Origin: Rhodospirillaceae bacterium
GTDB lineage: Bacteria; Pseudomonadota; Alphaproteobacteria; CACIAM-22H2
Length of the DNA stretch: 64,000 nt
NCBI GenBank assembly: GCA_022843945.1
Contig: JALHMR010000015.1
Span: 1-64,000, forward strand
Reading direction: 5' to 3'
Shown here piece after piece: positions 30,588-41,433 of the stretch (position 1 is the stretch's first letter; every line of letters begins with the position of its first letter). Below the pieces are notes generated by a model. The model was not told the origin of the DNA. It worked only from the letters and a program-made list of their open reading frames with translations, and did not search any database. The position numbers were made by a program, and so were the translations under genes.

Positions 30588-31599
30588 TTTCGTCCACGGC
30601 TACGCGCTGCCCGGGGCGATCATCGTCGCCCAGATCCTGGCGCTCGTCGTGCCGCTGCTGGTGGCCATCGCTTTCCTGACGCTGGCCGAGCGCAAGGTCA
30701 TCGCGGCGATGCAGCTGCGCAAGGGGCCCAACGTGGTCGGGCCGTTCGGCCTGCTGCAGCCCTTTGCCGACGGTCTCAAGCTGCTGCTCAAGGAGACGAT
30801 CATTCCCAGCGGCGCCAACCGCGTCGTCTTCATCCTGGCGCCGATCCTTACCTTCCTGCTCAGCCTGATCGCCTGGGCGGTGATCCCGTTCGATTACGGC
30901 GTCGTGCTGGCCGACATCAATGTCGGCGTGCTCTATCTCTTCGCCATCTCCTCGCTCGGCGTCTACGGCATCATCATGGCCGGCTGGGCCTCGAACTCGA
31001 AATACGCCTTCCTCGGCGCCCTGCGCTCGGCAGCGCAGATGGTGTCCTACGAAGTCTCGATCGGCTTCGTCATCATCACCGTGCTGCTCTGCGTTGGTTC
31101 TTTGAACCTCACACAGATCGTGCTGGCGCAGAAGACGGTGTGGTTCGCCATCCCGCTCTTCCCGATGTTCGTCATCTTCTTCATCTCGGCGCTGGCCGAG
31201 ACCAACCGCTCGCCCTTCGACCTGCCCGAAGGCGAGTCCGAGATCGTCGCCGGCTACTTCGTCGAATACTCGTCGATGTCCTTCGCCCTGTTCTTCCTGG
31301 GCGAATACGGCGCGATGATCCTGATGAGCGGCATGACTGCGATCCTCTTCCTCGGCGGCTGGCTGCCGCCCTTCGACATCGCGCCGTTCAACTGGATCCC
31401 CGGTCCGATCTGGTTCTTCGCCAAGATCGCCTTCTGCCTCTTCGTCTTCCTCTGGGTGCGCGCCACGCTGCCGCGCTACCGCTACGACCAGCTCATGCGG
31501 CTGGGCTGGAAAGTGTTTCTGCCGTTCTCGCTGCTCTGGGTCGTGCTGACCGCCGGTGTGCTCGTCTACACCGGCTGGGTGCCGACGCCGCGCGGTTGA
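30580..31599 (+). CDS. nuoH: NADH-quinone oxidoreductase subunit H
   Basis: This 339-residue membrane subunit has eight or nine helices and joins the peripheral arm to the proton-pumping arm. [25 protein letters not shown] forms the quinone-channel loop (read here as two adjoining conserved blocks), and [15 protein letters not shown] carries conserved acidic residues. ATG 30580 has AGGGAAG upstream and overlaps the end of nuoG. Confidence 0.97.
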   Translation: MGDFVHGYALPGAIIVAQILALVVPLLVAIAFLTLAERKVIAAMQLRKGPNVVGPFGLLQPFADGLKLLLKETIIPSGANRVVFILAPILTFLLSLIAWAVIPFDYGVVLADINVGVLYLFAISSLGVYGIIMAGWASNSKYAFLGALRSAAQMVSYEVSIGFVIITVLLCVGSLNLTQIVLAQKTVWFAIPLFPMFVIFFISALAETNRSPFDLPEGESEIVAGYFVEYSSMSFALFFLGEYGAMILMSGMTAILFLGGWLPPFDIAPFNWIPGPIWFFAKIAFCLFVFLWVRATLPRYRYDQLMRLGWKVFLPFSLLWVVLTAGVLVYTGWVPTPRG

Positions 31600-31612
31600 G
31601 GGGAGACTGACC

Positions 31613-32089
31613 ATGACCATGACCCGCAGCCTGCTCCTGTCCGAGATCGTCTCAGGGCTGGCACTGACGCTCAAATACTTCTTCAAGCCGAAGGTGACGC
31701 TGAACTACCCCTTCGAGAAGGGGCCGATCAGCCCGCGCTTCCGCGGCGAGCACGTGCTGCGCCGCTATGCCAACGGCGAGGAGCGCTGCATCGCGTGCAA
31801 GCTATGCGAGGCGATCTGCCCGGCGCAGGCCATCACCATCGAGGCCGAGCCGCGCGGCGACGGCAGCCGGCGTACCACGCGCTACGACATCGACATGACG
31901 AAGTGCATCTACTGCGGCTTCTGCCAGGAGGCCTGCCCGGTCGATGCCATCGTCGAGGGGCCGAACTTCGAGTTCGCGACCGAGACGCGCGAAGAACTCA
32001 TGTACAACAAGGACAAGCTGCTGGCGAACGGCGACCGCTGGGAGGCCGAGATCGCGGCCAACCTGCGCGCGGACGCGCCGTATCGCTGA
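31613..32089 (+). CDS. nuoI: NADH-quinone oxidoreductase subunit I
   Basis: This 158-residue ferredoxin-like subunit carries clusters N6a and N6b, with two CxxCxxCxxxCP motifs: Cys59, 62, 65, 69 and Cys98, 101, 104, 108. The hydrophobic N-terminus anchors it near NuoH. GAGGGGAG lies 7-8 bases before the ATG at 31613; ATG 31619 is possible. Confidence 0.97.
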   Translation: MTMTRSLLLSEIVSGLALTLKYFFKPKVTLNYPFEKGPISPRFRGEHVLRRYANGEERCIACKLCEAICPAQAITIEAEPRGDGSRRTTRYDIDMTKCIYCGFCQEACPVDAIVEGPNFEFATETREELMYNKDKLLANGDRWEAEIAANLRADAPYR

Positions 32090-32114
32090 GCCGGGGGACA
32101 CTGGGGAAATAGCC

Positions 32115-32729
32115 GTGCTGATCCACGCCCTCTGCTTCTATCTCTTCGCCGCGATCCTCGTCGCCTCGGCGGTGATGGTCATTGCCGCGCGCAATCCCGT
32201 GCACTCGGTGCTCTTTTTGATCCTCGGCTTCTTCAACGCCGCCGGCCTCTTCGTCCTGATGGGGGCGGAGTTCCTGGCGATGATCCTGGTCGTCGTCTAT
32301 GTCGGCGCCGTGGCGGTGCTCTTCCTCTTCGTGGTCATGATGCTGGACGTCGACTTCGCGGCGCTGCGCTCGGGCTTCCTGCGCTACCTGCCGATCGGCG
32401 GCCTGATCGGCCTGATCCTGCTCGCCGAGCTGGCGCTGATCGTCGGCGCCTGGAGCTTCGCGCCGGAGGCTGCCTCGGCCAGCCAGCTGCCCATTCCCGA
32501 TCCAAGCCAGATCAGCAACACCCACGCGCTCGGCCTGATCCTCTATACCGACTACGTCTACGCCTTCCAGATGTCGGGCCTGATCCTGCTGGTCGCCATG
32601 GTCGGCGCCATCGTGTTGACCCTGCGCGAGCGCGAGGGCGTACGCCGCCAGGACGTCTCGCGGCAGATCAACCGGACGCGCGAGCAGTCGATCGAGGTGG
32701 TCAAGGTGCCGACGCGGGGAGGGGTGTGA
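32115..32729 (+). CDS. nuoJ: NADH-quinone oxidoreductase subunit J
   Basis: This 204-residue membrane subunit has five helices, with [15 protein letters not shown] and the pi-bulge helix block [18 protein letters not shown]. The GTG start at 32115 is preceded by GGGGAAA; the frame is open further upstream over nuoI, but that part lacks the NuoJ signature. The stop overlaps the nuoK ATG. Confidence 0.95.
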   Translation: MLIHALCFYLFAAILVASAVMVIAARNPVHSVLFLILGFFNAAGLFVLMGAEFLAMILVVVYVGAVAVLFLFVVMMLDVDFAALRSGFLRYLPIGGLIGLILLAELALIVGAWSFAPEAASASQLPIPDPSQISNTHALGLILYTDYVYAFQMSGLILLVAMVGAIVLTLREREGVRRQDVSRQINRTREQSIEVVKVPTRGGV

Positions 32730-33040
32730 TGCTGCAGATCACCCTGTCCCACTACCTGACTGTCGCCGCCATCATCTTCACGCTGGGCATCTTCGGCGTC
32801 TTCCTCAACCGCAAGAACGTCATCATCATCCTGATGTCGGTCGAGCTCATGCTGCTCGCCGTCAACATCAATCTGGTGGCCTTCTCGGCGCATCTGGGCG
32901 ACCTCGTCGGCCAGGTCTTCGCCATGCTGGTGCTGACCGTGGCGGCCGCCGAGGCGGCGATCGGCCTGGCCATCCTGGTCGTCTACTTCCGCAACCGCGG
33001 TTCGATCGCGGTCGAAGACATCAATCTGATGAAGGGCTGA
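32729..33040 (+). CDS. nuoK: NADH-quinone oxidoreductase subunit K
   Basis: This 103-residue subunit has three helices and the two buried Glu of the proton path ([11 protein letters not shown] and [10 protein letters not shown]). ATG 32729 overlaps the nuoJ stop (TGATG) and gives the usual length; GTG at 32726 is an alternative one codon longer. A GGGGAGGGG ribosome site precedes it. Confidence 0.96.
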   Translation: MLQITLSHYLTVAAIIFTLGIFGVFLNRKNVIIILMSVELMLLAVNINLVAFSAHLGDLVGQVFAMLVLTVAAAEAAIGLAILVVYFRNRGSIAVEDINLMKG

Positions 33041-33050
33041 GACGCGCGCC

Positions 33051-34994
33051 ATGTACTCCCTTGCCGTCCTCATGCCGCTGATCGGAGCCTCGATTGCCGG
33101 CCTGCTGCTCGCCTTCGCGCCCAAGGGCCACGGCCGCGACCTCGCCGCCCAGCTCGCCACCTGCATCTGCATGGGGCTCTCGGCGCTGCTGGCCATCGTC
33201 ATCTTCCACCAGGTGGCGATCCTCGGCCAAAGCCGCACGGTCGAGCTGTTCCCCTTCATCACTTCGGGCGCCATGCAGGCCTCCTGGGCCTTCAAGTACG
33301 ACACGCTCTCGGCCGTCATGGTCTTTGTGGTCACGGTCTGCTCGACCGCGATCCACGTCTACTCGATCGGCTACATGCACGACGACCCGGGCGTGCCGCG
33401 CTTCATGGCCTATTTGAGCCTGTTCACCTTCTGCATGCTGATGCTGGTGACGGCCGATAACTTCATCCAGATGTTCTTCGGCTGGGAAGGGGTGGGTGTC
33501 TGCTCCTACCTGCTGATCGGCTTCTGGTACGACCGGCCCTCGGCCAACGCCGCGGCGATCAAGGCCTTCATCGTCAACCGGGTCGGCGACTTCGGCTTCG
33601 CTTTAGGCATCTTCGGCGTCTTCGCCATGTTCGGCAGCGTGGTCTTCGACGACGTCTTCGCCGCCGTGCCGACCTTCGTCGGCACCAAGCTGGCGTTCCT
33701 CAGCTGGGAGTTCGACACCCTCACGCTGCTCTGCCTGCTGCTCTTCGTCGGCGCCATGGGCAAGTCGGCGCAGGTACCGCTCCACACCTGGCTGCCTGAC
33801 GCCATGGAAGGCCCCACACCGGTCTCGGCCCTGATCCACGCCGCCACCATGGTGACCGCCGGCGTGTTCATGGTCGCCCGCCTGTCGCCGATGTTCGAAT
33901 ACGCGCCCGACGCCCTGGCGGTGGTCTGCATCGTCGGCGCCTCGACCGCGATCTTCGCCGCCTCGGTCGGCCTGGTGCAGAACGACATCAAGCGGGTCAT
34001 CGCCTATTCGACCTGCTCGCAGCTCGGCTACATGTTCTTCGCCTGCGGCGTCTCGGCCTACGCCGCCGCCATCTTCCACCTGATGACCCACGCTTTCTTC
34101 AAGGCCCTCCTGTTCCTGAGCTCAGGCTCGGTGATCCACGCCATGTCGGGCGAGCAGGACATGCGCAAGATGGGCGGCCTCGCCCCCTACATCCCCATCA
34201 CTCTGGCCATGATGTGGATCGGCAGCCTGGCGCTGGCCGGCCTGCCGTTCTTCGCCGGCTACTACTCCAAGGACATCATCCTCGAGGCGGCCTTCGGCGC
34301 CCACAGCGCGGTCGGCCAGTACGCCTTCTGGCTGGGCATCGTCGCGGCCTTCATGACCGCCTTCTACTCCTGGCGCCTGCTGTTCATGACTTTCTACGGC
34401 GAGCCACGCGGCGACAAGAAGGTCATGGCGCATGTCCATGAATCGCCGTGGATCATGCTCGTTCCGCTCTTCGTCCTGGCGGTCGGCGCCATCTTCGCCG
34501 GCTGGATCGGCTACGAGTCCTTCGTCGGCAGCCGCATGAACGAGTTCTGGCGCGAGTCGATCCTCGTCCTGCCGGCCCACAACTCGATCGAGGCGGCGCA
34601 CCACGTGCCGTTCTGGGTCAAGATCCTGCCGATCATCGTCGGCCTGGTCGGCATCGGCCTGGCCTACGGCCTCTATATCCGCGATCCGGAGCGGCCCAGG
34701 CGCATCGCCCAGAACGCCCAGGGCCTGTACCGCTTCCTGCTCAACAAGTGGTATTTCGACGAGCTCTACGACGCGATCTTCGTCCGCCCGTCCTTCACCC
34801 TGGGCTTCGGCTTCTGGAAGAAGGGCGACGAGGCGACGATCGACGGGCTGGGTCCCGACAACATCGCCGCCAACACCCTGCGCCTCGCCAGGCGGGCGAG
34901 CGCGCTGCAGACCGGCTACGTCTATCACTACGCCTTTGCCATGCTGATCGGCGTGGTCACGCTGGTCACCTGGTACATGCTGGTGCGGGGTTGA
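33051..34994 (+). CDS. nuoL: NADH-quinone oxidoreductase subunit L
   Basis: This 647-residue antiporter-like proton-pumping subunit has about 16 helices. A conserved helix-5 Glu ([18 protein letters not shown]) and the Lys/His-bearing helix 7-8 region ([27 protein letters not shown]) precede the long C-terminal lateral helix. It is the distal pump of the complex I membrane arm. It starts 10 bases after nuoK and ends 5 bases before nuoM. Confidence 0.97.
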   Translation: MYSLAVLMPLIGASIAGLLLAFAPKGHGRDLAAQLATCICMGLSALLAIVIFHQVAILGQSRTVELFPFITSGAMQASWAFKYDTLSAVMVFVVTVCSTAIHVYSIGYMHDDPGVPRFMAYLSLFTFCMLMLVTADNFIQMFFGWEGVGVCSYLLIGFWYDRPSANAAAIKAFIVNRVGDFGFALGIFGVFAMFGSVVFDDVFAAVPTFVGTKLAFLSWEFDTLTLLCLLLFVGAMGKSAQVPLHTWLPDAMEGPTPVSALIHAATMVTAGVFMVARLSPMFEYAPDALAVVCIVGASTAIFAASVGLVQNDIKRVIAYSTCSQLGYMFFACGVSAYAAAIFHLMTHAFFKALLFLSSGSVIHAMSGEQDMRKMGGLAPYIPITLAMMWIGSLALAGLPFFAGYYSKDIILEAAFGAHSAVGQYAFWLGIVAAFMTAFYSWRLLFMTFYGEPRGDKKVMAHVHESPWIMLVPLFVLAVGAIFAGWIGYESFVGSRMNEFWRESILVLPAHNSIEAAHHVPFWVKILPIIVGLVGIGLAYGLYIRDPERPRRIAQNAQGLYRFLLNKWYFDELYDAIFVRPSFTLGFGFWKKGDEATIDGLGPDNIAANTLRLARRASALQTGYVYHYAFAMLIGVVTLVTWYMLVRG

Positions 34995-34999
34995 ATGCC

Positions 35000-36538
35000 A
35001 TGATGTCCGGCTGGCCCTTGCTCTCGCTGGTCACCTTCCTGCCGCTGGTCGGGGCGGGCTTCATCTTCTGCGTGCGCGGCTCGGACGAGGTCGTCGCCCA
35101 GAACGCGCGACACGCGGCGCTGTGGACCTCGCTGCTGACCTTCGTGCTGTCGATCTTCCTGTGGGTCGATTTCGACGTCCGCACCTCCGACTTCCAGTTT
35201 GTCGAGACGCGGGCCTGGATCCCGGCCTTCGGCATCACCTACAAGATGGGCATCGACGGCGTGTCGCTGCTCTTCGTGCTGCTCTCGACCTTCCTGACGC
35301 CGATCTGCATCCTCGCCAGTTGGGAGGCCATCGAGACGCGCGTGCGCGAGTACATGATCTCCTTCCTCGTCCTCGAGACGATGATGGTCGGCATGTTCTG
35401 CGCCCTCGACATGGTGCTGTTCTACATCTTCTTCGAGGGCGTCCTGATTCCGATGTTCCTGATCATCGGTGTCTGGGGCGGCAAGCGGCGCGTCTATTCC
35501 GCCTTCAAGTTCTTTCTCTACACCCTGGCGGGCTCGGTGCTGATGCTGCTCGCCATCCTGTTCATCTACTTCGAGACCGAGACGACCGACATCCCGGCGC
35601 TGCTCAACATCTACATCGAGCCCAACGTTCAGTTCTGGCTCTGGCTGGCCTTCTTCGCCTCCTTCGCGGTCAAGGTGCCGATGTGGCCGGTGCACACCTG
35701 GCTGCCGGACGCCCATGTCGAGGCGCCCACCGCCGGCTCGGTCATCCTCGCTGGCGTGCTCTTGAAGATGGGCGCCTACGGCTTCCTGCGCTTCTCCGTG
35801 CCGATGCTGCCCGACGCCTCGGTATTCTTCACGCCCTTCGTCTACGTGCTCAGCATCATCGCCATCATCTACACCTCGCTGGTGGCCCTGGTGCAGGAGG
35901 ACATGAAGAAGCTCATCGCCTACTCCTCGGTGGCGCATATGGGTTTCGTCACGCTCGGCACCTTCACCGGCAACGTGCAGGGTGTGGAGGGCGCGCTCTT
36001 CACCATGCTCAGCCACGGCATCGTCTCGGGCGCCCTGTTCCTCATCGTTGGCGTGATCTATGACCGCATGCACACGCGCGAGATCGCGCGCTACGGCGGC
36101 CTGGTCCACCGCATGCCGCTCTACGCTTTCGTCTTCATGGTCATGATGCTCGCCTCGGTCGGGCTGCCCGGAACGAGCGGCTTCGTCGGCGAGTTCCTGT
36201 CGCTGGCTGGCGCTTTCCAGGCCAATACCTGGGCGGCGCTCTTCGCCACCACCGGCATCATCCTGGGGGCGGCCTACATGCTCTACCTCTACCGCCGGGT
36301 GGTGTTCGGCGAGCTCACCCGCCAGGACCTCAAGAACATCACCGACCTCAATCTGAGGGAGAAGATCATCTTCGCGCCGCTGGTCGTGCTGGTCCTGTGG
36401 ATGGGCATCTATCCCAAGCCGTTCCTCGACGTCTTCGCGGCCTCGAGCGGCCCGATCGCCGCGCGCTATCACGCGGCCAAGACGGCGGCCGTGCTGCAGC
36501 CCGGCATCTTCTCGCTCATCGCCGAGAAGCCGGAGTAG
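35000..36538 (+). CDS. nuoM: NADH-quinone oxidoreductase subunit M
   Basis: This 512-residue antiporter-like subunit has about 14 helices. A key Glu lies in [21 protein letters not shown] and the Lys helix in [43 protein letters not shown] is also typical. The start is ATG 35000 (second ATG at 35003); the same frame runs upstream across nuoL but is not coding there. Confidence 0.97.
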   Translation: MMSGWPLLSLVTFLPLVGAGFIFCVRGSDEVVAQNARHAALWTSLLTFVLSIFLWVDFDVRTSDFQFVETRAWIPAFGITYKMGIDGVSLLFVLLSTFLTPICILASWEAIETRVREYMISFLVLETMMVGMFCALDMVLFYIFFEGVLIPMFLIIGVWGGKRRVYSAFKFFLYTLAGSVLMLLAILFIYFETETTDIPALLNIYIEPNVQFWLWLAFFASFAVKVPMWPVHTWLPDAHVEAPTAGSVILAGVLLKMGAYGFLRFSVPMLPDASVFFTPFVYVLSIIAIIYTSLVALVQEDMKKLIAYSSVAHMGFVTLGTFTGNVQGVEGALFTMLSHGIVSGALFLIVGVIYDRMHTREIARYGGLVHRMPLYAFVFMVMMLASVGLPGTSGFVGEFLSLAGAFQANTWAALFATTGIILGAAYMLYLYRRVVFGELTRQDLKNITDLNLREKIIFAPLVVLVLWMGIYPKPFLDVFAASSGPIAARYHAAKTAAVLQPGIFSLIAEKPE

Positions 36539-36543
36539 GGACC

Positions 36544-38037
36544 ATGGGCGAAAACGGCTTCAACTTCATGCCGGCCTGGCCGGAACTGTTCCTGGCCGTG
36601 GGCGGCATGCTGCTGCTCATGATCGGTGTCTTCCGCGGCCCCAAGGGTCGCGAGGCGGCGGCCACCTGGAGTCCGGCGCACGCGATCAATGCGCGTAGCG
36701 TGACCTGGCTGGCCATTGGCCTGCTGGTCATCACCGCCTTCATCGTCTCTGGCCAGCCGATCGAACGCAGCGTCATCTTCGCCGGCATGTTCGTCAGCGA
36801 CGCCTTCTCGATCTTCGCCAAGCTCCTGATCCTGCTCGGCTCGGCGCTGACCCTGATCCTGGCCATCGACTACAACGAGCGCGAGCAGATGGCCCGCTTC
36901 GAGTATGCGGTGCTCATTCTCTTCGCCACCGTCGGCATGATGGCCATGGTCTCGGCCAACGACCTGATCTCGCTCTACCTCGGCCTCGAGTTGCAGAGCC
37001 TGTCGCTCTACGTGGTCGCCGCCTTCCGCCGCGATTCGCTGCAGTCGACCGAGGCCGGTCTCAAGTACTTCGTCCTCGGCGCGCTCTCGTCCGGCATGCT
37101 CCTCTACGGAGCCTCGCTGGTCTACGGCTTCGCCGGTACGACCTCGTTCCCGGGGCTTGCCGCCATCGTTGCCGATCAGGCGGCCGAGGCGCCGCTGGGT
37201 CTGATCTTCGGCCTCGTCTTCGTCTCCGCTGGGCTCGCCTTCAAGGTGGCCGCGGCGCCCTTCCACATGTGGACGCCCGACGTCTACGAGGGTTCGCCCA
37301 CGCCGGTCACCGCGTTCTTCTCGGTGGCGCCCAAGATCGCCGCCACGGCGCTCTTCGTGCGGGTGATGATCGAGCCGTTTGGCGCCCTGGGTGACCAGTG
37401 GTGGCAGATCATCTGGGTGATCTCGATCCTGTCGATGGGCCTCGGCGCCTTCGCCGCCATCAATCAGACCAACATCAAGCGGCTGATGGCCTACAGCTCG
37501 ATCGGCCATATCGGCTACGCCCTGGTCGGCCTGGTCTCCGGCGACGAGACCGGCGTGCGCGGCGTGCTGACCTACGTCGCCATCTACCTGTTCATGAACG
37601 TCGCCACCTTCGCCGTCATCCTGTGCATGCGGCGCCAGGGCAAGTCGGTGGAGCGTATCGACGACCTCTCGGGCCTGGCGACGACCCAGCCGCTGCTCGC
37701 TGCGGCCCTCGCCATCTGCATGTTCTCGATGTCCGGCATCCCGCCGCTCGCCGGCTTCTTCGGCAAGCTGTACGTGTTCCTGCCGGCGATCGCGGCCGGC
37801 TATTACGGGCTGGCGGTGATCGGCGTCCTGACCAGTGTGGTGTCGGCCTTCTACTATCTGCGCGTCGTCAAGATCATGTACTTCGACGAGCCGGCCCCGG
37901 CCTTCGACCAGCCGATCGGCACGGCGATGTGCATCGTCCTCGCCGGTACCAGCCTGTTCACCCTGCTGTTCTTCGTCTACCCGGCGCCGCTCCTCGGGGC
38001 TGCCGCGGTCGCCGCGGCGGCTCTTTTCGCCGGCTGA
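36544..38037 (+). CDS. nuoN: NADH-quinone oxidoreductase subunit N
   Basis: This 497-residue antiporter-like subunit is the last structural gene of complex I. The helix-5 Glu lies in [20 protein letters not shown] and the Lys helix in [46 protein letters not shown] follows. ATG 36544 lies 5 bases after nuoM. The operon continues into birA after 14 bases. Confidence 0.97.
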   Translation: MGENGFNFMPAWPELFLAVGGMLLLMIGVFRGPKGREAAATWSPAHAINARSVTWLAIGLLVITAFIVSGQPIERSVIFAGMFVSDAFSIFAKLLILLGSALTLILAIDYNEREQMARFEYAVLILFATVGMMAMVSANDLISLYLGLELQSLSLYVVAAFRRDSLQSTEAGLKYFVLGALSSGMLLYGASLVYGFAGTTSFPGLAAIVADQAAEAPLGLIFGLVFVSAGLAFKVAAAPFHMWTPDVYEGSPTPVTAFFSVAPKIAATALFVRVMIEPFGALGDQWWQIIWVISILSMGLGAFAAINQTNIKRLMAYSSIGHIGYALVGLVSGDETGVRGVLTYVAIYLFMNVATFAVILCMRRQGKSVERIDDLSGLATTQPLLAAALAICMFSMSGIPPLAGFFGKLYVFLPAIAAGYYGLAVIGVLTSVVSAFYYLRVVKIMYFDEPAPAFDQPIGTAMCIVLAGTSLFTLLFFVYPAPLLGAAAVAAAALFAG

Positions 38038-38051
38038 GGCCGGCGCCCGGC

Positions 38052-38837
38052 ATGACGGGCTTTGGCGCGTCGGGCGAGGTCATCCTGCCGCCGGCCTATC
38101 GGCTGGTGGCCCTCGACACGGTTGGCAGCACCAACGACGAAGGCAAGCGCCTGGCCCGCGAGGGCGCCGAGGACGGTACCCTTGTCTGGGCGCGCGAGCA
38201 GACCGGCGGCCGCGGCCGCGGCGGCCGGGCGTGGTCGTCACCCAGGGGCAATCTCTATCTCTCGCTGGTGCTGCGCCCGGAATGCCCGGCGGCGCGCGCG
38301 GCCGAGCTGGGTTTCGTCGCCGCGGTGGGCCTGGGAACGGCGCTGGCCGCCCTGGTGCCGCCGCTCTGCCCGGTCAATTACAAGTGGCCGAACGACGTTC
38401 TCCTGGGCGAGGCCAAGGTCGCGGGCATCCTGATCGAGACCGAGAGCGCCCTGCAGCCGGCCCCCGACGCGCCGCTCGACTGGATGGTCCTCGGCCTGGG
38501 CGTCAACATCCAGCGCTACCCCGAGGACACCGAGTTTCCCGCCACCTCGCTGCGCGAGGAAGGGGCGGGTGACGTCACGGTCGAGAAGCTGCTGGAGACC
38601 TTCGGCATCTATTTCCTCGACTGGGTGAATCGCTGGATGGAGGACGGCTTCGCGCCGATTCGCGCGGAGTGGAAGGAGCGGGGCATGGGGATCGGCCGCA
38701 AGCTGCGCGTCCGGTTGCCCCGCGAGACGGTTCGGGGCAAATTCATCGATCTGGATGCCGACGGCGCCCTGCTGTTGAAGCTGGAGAATCAGGACACCGT
38801 GCGCCGCATTACCGCCGGCGACGTCTTCTTCGCGTGA
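38052..38837 (+). CDS. birA: Biotin--[acetyl-CoA-carboxylase] ligase, monofunctional
   Basis: This enzyme activates biotin with ATP and transfers it to a Lys of biotin carboxyl carrier protein. The 261-residue protein has the adenylate/biotin loop GRGRGGRAW (53-61), KWPNDVLL (111-118), and a C-terminal SH3-like domain (about 212-261). There is no N-terminal HTH, so it is not a biotin-operon repressor. Its place directly after nuoN and before coaX and rnj is a conserved alphaproteobacterial arrangement. Confidence 0.94.
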   Translation: MTGFGASGEVILPPAYRLVALDTVGSTNDEGKRLAREGAEDGTLVWAREQTGGRGRGGRAWSSPRGNLYLSLVLRPECPAARAAELGFVAAVGLGTALAALVPPLCPVNYKWPNDVLLGEAKVAGILIETESALQPAPDAPLDWMVLGLGVNIQRYPEDTEFPATSLREEGAGDVTVEKLLETFGIYFLDWVNRWMEDGFAPIRAEWKERGMGIGRKLRVRLPRETVRGKFIDLDADGALLLKLENQDTVRRITAGDVFFA

Positions 38838-38843
38838 GGCCCC

Positions 38844-39614
38844 GTGCTGCTGGTCATCAACTCCAACAACACCAACACCGTCTTCGGCGTCTTCGCCGGG
38901 GATGCCAAGCGCGCGACCTGGCGCATTTCTACGGATTCGCGCCGCACCGCCGACGAATACGCAGTCTGGCTCACCCACCTGATGGCGCTTGAAGGGCTGA
39001 GCTTCGCCGACGTCGACGGGGTGATCCTGTCCAACGTCGTGCCGCAGGCGACCTTCAATCTCAAGGCACTGTGCCAGCGCTACTTCAAGGCCGAGTTGCT
39101 GGTCATGGGCGAGCCCGGGATCAAGCTCGGCTTTGATATCCGGCTCGACCGGCCGGAGGAGGCGGGTGCGGACCGTGTCGCCAACTGCGCCGGAGCGCGC
39201 AACAGCTACAAGATGCCGGGCGTGGTGGTCGATCTAGGCACGGCGACGACCTTCGATGTCATCGACGAGCACGGAAACTACTGCGGCGGCGCGATTTCGC
39301 CCGGGATCAACCTGGCCTTCGAGGCGTTGTATATGGGCGCGGCCAAGCTGCCGCGCATCGAAGTCCGCCGGCCCCCCAAGGTGGTCGGCAGCACCACGGT
39401 AGGCGCCATGCAGTCCGGCATCTTCTGGGGGTATATCGGCCTGATCGAGGGCCTGCTGACGCGTATCGAGACGGAATGGGGCCGCAAGATGAGCGTCATC
39501 GGCACCGGCGGGTTGGTGCCCCTGATCGCCGATTCCTGCCCTTCCATCCAGCACGTCGATGTCGACCTGACCCTCAAAGGCCTGGTCGCGATCTACAAGC
39601 TCAACCGCCCATGA
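38844..39614 (+). CDS. coaX: Type III pantothenate kinase
   Basis: This enzyme carries out the first step of coenzyme A synthesis. The 256-residue ASKHA-fold protein shows GADR (108-111) and DLGTATTFD (130-138). The N-terminal phosphate loop, usually Asp-x-Gly-Asn-Thr, reads INSNNTNT (5-12), so the usual Asp and Gly are both Asn. The GTG start at 38844 lies 6 bases after birA. Its stop overlaps the start of the RNase J gene (ATGA). Confidence 0.93.
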   Translation: MLLVINSNNTNTVFGVFAGDAKRATWRISTDSRRTADEYAVWLTHLMALEGLSFADVDGVILSNVVPQATFNLKALCQRYFKAELLVMGEPGIKLGFDIRLDRPEEAGADRVANCAGARNSYKMPGVVVDLGTATTFDVIDEHGNYCGGAISPGINLAFEALYMGAAKLPRIEVRRPPKVVGSTTVGAMQSGIFWGYIGLIEGLLTRIETEWGRKMSVIGTGGLVPLIADSCPSIQHVDVDLTLKGLVAIYKLNRP

Positions 39615-41293
39615 ACGGCCCCGCGGAAGGCGGCCGGGCCGGGAAGGCGGCCCGCCACGATCTCCATTTCCTGCCGCTTGGCGGCTCGGGGGAGATCGGC
39701 ATGAACCTCAACCTCTACGAATACGGCGGCAAGTGGCTGATGGTCGATCTCGGCGTCACCTTCGCCGATGACGGCGTGCCGGGCGTCGAGGTCCTGATGG
39801 GCGACCCGCAATTTATCGTCGAGCGCCGCGACCAGCTCGTCGGCCTGGTGCTGACCCACGCCCATGAGGACCATCTCGGCGCCGTGCAGTACCTGTGGCC
39901 CGAGCTGCGCTGCCCGATCTGGGCAACCCCGTTCACCGCTGCCTTCCTGCGCCGCAAGCTGCAGGAGACCGATTTCGCCGACCAGGTCGAGATCAACGTC
40001 GTTCCCCTCGGCGGCCGCTTCAAGGTTGGCCCGTTCGACCTTGAGATGGTGACGCTTACCCATTCCATCCCCGAGCCCAACGCCCTGGCGATCCGCACGC
40101 CCGCGGGCACGGTGTTCCACACCGGCGACTGGAAGATCGACCCGGATCCGCTGGTCGGCGACGTGACCGATGACGCGCGCATCCGCGCCATCGGCGAGGG
40201 TGGCGTGCTGGCCATGGTCGGCGACTCGACCAATGCCCTCAAGCCCGGAACCTCCGGCTCCGAGGCGGATGTCCGCCGGACCCTGACCGAGCTCTTCGCC
40301 AAGTACGATGGCCGTATCGCGGTCACCTGCTTCGCCTCGAACGTGGCGCGGCTCGAGACGATCGCCACGGCGGCCAAGGCCGTGGGCCGTGACACGGCGC
40401 TGATCGGCCGCTCGCTGTGGCGCATCAAGGACGCGGCCCAGGAGGTCGGCTACCTGCGCGGCCTGCCGGATTTCGTCGACGAGCGTGACGCCGGCTTCCT
40501 GCCGCGCGATCGCACGGTGCTGATCTGCACCGGCAGCCAGGGCGAGCAGCGCGCCGCGCTCTCGCGCATCGCGGCCGACCAGCACCCGCATATCGGGCTC
40601 GAGAAGGGCGACGTGGTGATCTTCTCCTCGCGCATGATCCCTGGCAACGAGCGCAACGTCCTCCGCCTGCAGAACGCGCTGGCCCATCTCGGCGTCGAGC
40701 TGGTGACCGACGAGACGCACCCGCACGTCCATGTCTCGGGCCATCCCTGCCGCGACGAGCTCTCGCAGATGTACCAGTGGGTGCGCCCACGCATCGCCAT
40801 CCCGGTGCACGGCGAGGCGCTGCACATGCAGGCCCATGCCGAGCTTGCCCGGTCCTGCCAGGTGCCCTTCGCCCTGGTGCCAGAGAACGGCACCCTGATC
40901 CGCCTGTCGGAGGAAGGGCCGGAGATCGTGGACCGGGTGCCCACCGGGCGCCTGGCGGTCGACGGCGACCGCCTGCTGCCCATCGGCGGCTCGGTTCTGC
41001 GCAACCGGGTTAAGCTGATGTGGAACGGGGCGGTGATCGCCACCGTGGTCGTCGACCGCAAGGGGCGGCTGGCCGCGCCGCCGAAGATCTCGGCCCCCGG
41101 CCTGCTCGATCCGGAGACCGACATGGACTTCGCCGCCGGGATCGTCGAGGCGATCGAGGACGGCGTGGGCCGGGCCGGGCGGGGGGCGGATGATGTGAAG
41201 CTCGAGGAGGCCGTCCGCCGCGCCATCCGCGCTTGCATCCGCGAGCGCCGGGACGGCAAGCCGGTCGTCGACGTTCATCTCGTCCGTGTTTAA
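39611..41293 (+). CDS. rnj: Ribonuclease J
   Basis: This 560-residue metallo-beta-lactamase/beta-CASP RNase has 5'-exo and endonuclease activity in mRNA decay and rRNA maturation. Zinc ligands HAHEDH (His83, His85, Asp87, His88), FHTGDWKID, the beta-CASP region with CTGSQGEQRAALSRIA, and the C-terminal HVHVSGH and PVHGEALH motifs are present. ATG 39611 overlaps the coaX stop. Two palindromic repeat units follow the stop codon and may act on the transcript end. Confidence 0.95.
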   Translation: MNGPAEGGRAGKAARHDLHFLPLGGSGEIGMNLNLYEYGGKWLMVDLGVTFADDGVPGVEVLMGDPQFIVERRDQLVGLVLTHAHEDHLGAVQYLWPELRCPIWATPFTAAFLRRKLQETDFADQVEINVVPLGGRFKVGPFDLEMVTLTHSIPEPNALAIRTPAGTVFHTGDWKIDPDPLVGDVTDDARIRAIGEGGVLAMVGDSTNALKPGTSGSEADVRRTLTELFAKYDGRIAVTCFASNVARLETIATAAKAVGRDTALIGRSLWRIKDAAQEVGYLRGLPDFVDERDAGFLPRDRTVLICTGSQGEQRAALSRIAADQHPHIGLEKGDVVIFSSRMIPGNERNVLRLQNALAHLGVELVTDETHPHVHVSGHPCRDELSQMYQWVRPRIAIPVHGEALHMQAHAELARSCQVPFALVPENGTLIRLSEEGPEIVDRVPTGRLAVDGDRLLPIGGSVLRNRVKLMWNGAVIATVVVDRKGRLAAPPKISAPGLLDPETDMDFAAGIVEAIEDGVGRAGRGADDVKLEEAVRRAIRACIRERRDGKPVVDVHLVRV

Positions 41294-41313
41294 TCTCGTG
41301 GTATTAGATTTCT

Positions 41314-41358
41314 CGTCATGGCCGGGCCGACCGAAGGTCGAGTCCCGGCCATCCACGT
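41314..41358. repeat. Intergenic palindromic repeat, copy 1
   Basis: The 45-base unit begins CGTCATGGCCGGG and ends CCCGGCCATCCACGT, so its arms can form a hairpin. It resembles a short palindromic repeat widespread between genes in Alphaproteobacteria. A shorter, diverged copy in inverse orientation lies at 41381. Confidence 0.65.
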
Positions 41359-41380
41359 CTTGCAGCGTGCCTGCGGATTT

Positions 41381-41413
41381 ACGTGGATGGCCGTGACAAG
41401 CACGGCCATGACG
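41381..41413. repeat. Intergenic palindromic repeat, copy 2 (inverted)
   Basis: This 33-base unit begins ACGTGGATGGCC and ends GGCCATGACG, the reverse complement order of copy 1, with the centre shortened to GTGACAAGCAC. It forms its own hairpin and can also pair with copy 1. It ends 21 bases before mce. Confidence 0.65.
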
Positions 41414-41433
41414 GTTGGAGTTTTGGAGCAGTC

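Noticed and set aside
34448-34999. NuoL-NuoM fused reading
   Set aside because: The frame upstream of 35000 is an Arg-rich out-of-frame reading of nuoL.
34928-36472. Long antisense frame opposite nuoM, rich in Glu/Asp/His
   Set aside because: Its composition is the complement of hydrophobic membrane codons; no family features.
41383-41433. N-terminal extension of methylmalonyl-CoA epimerase
   Set aside because: It would translate the intergenic palindromic repeat; the ATG at 41434 has a ribosome site and the normal N-terminus.
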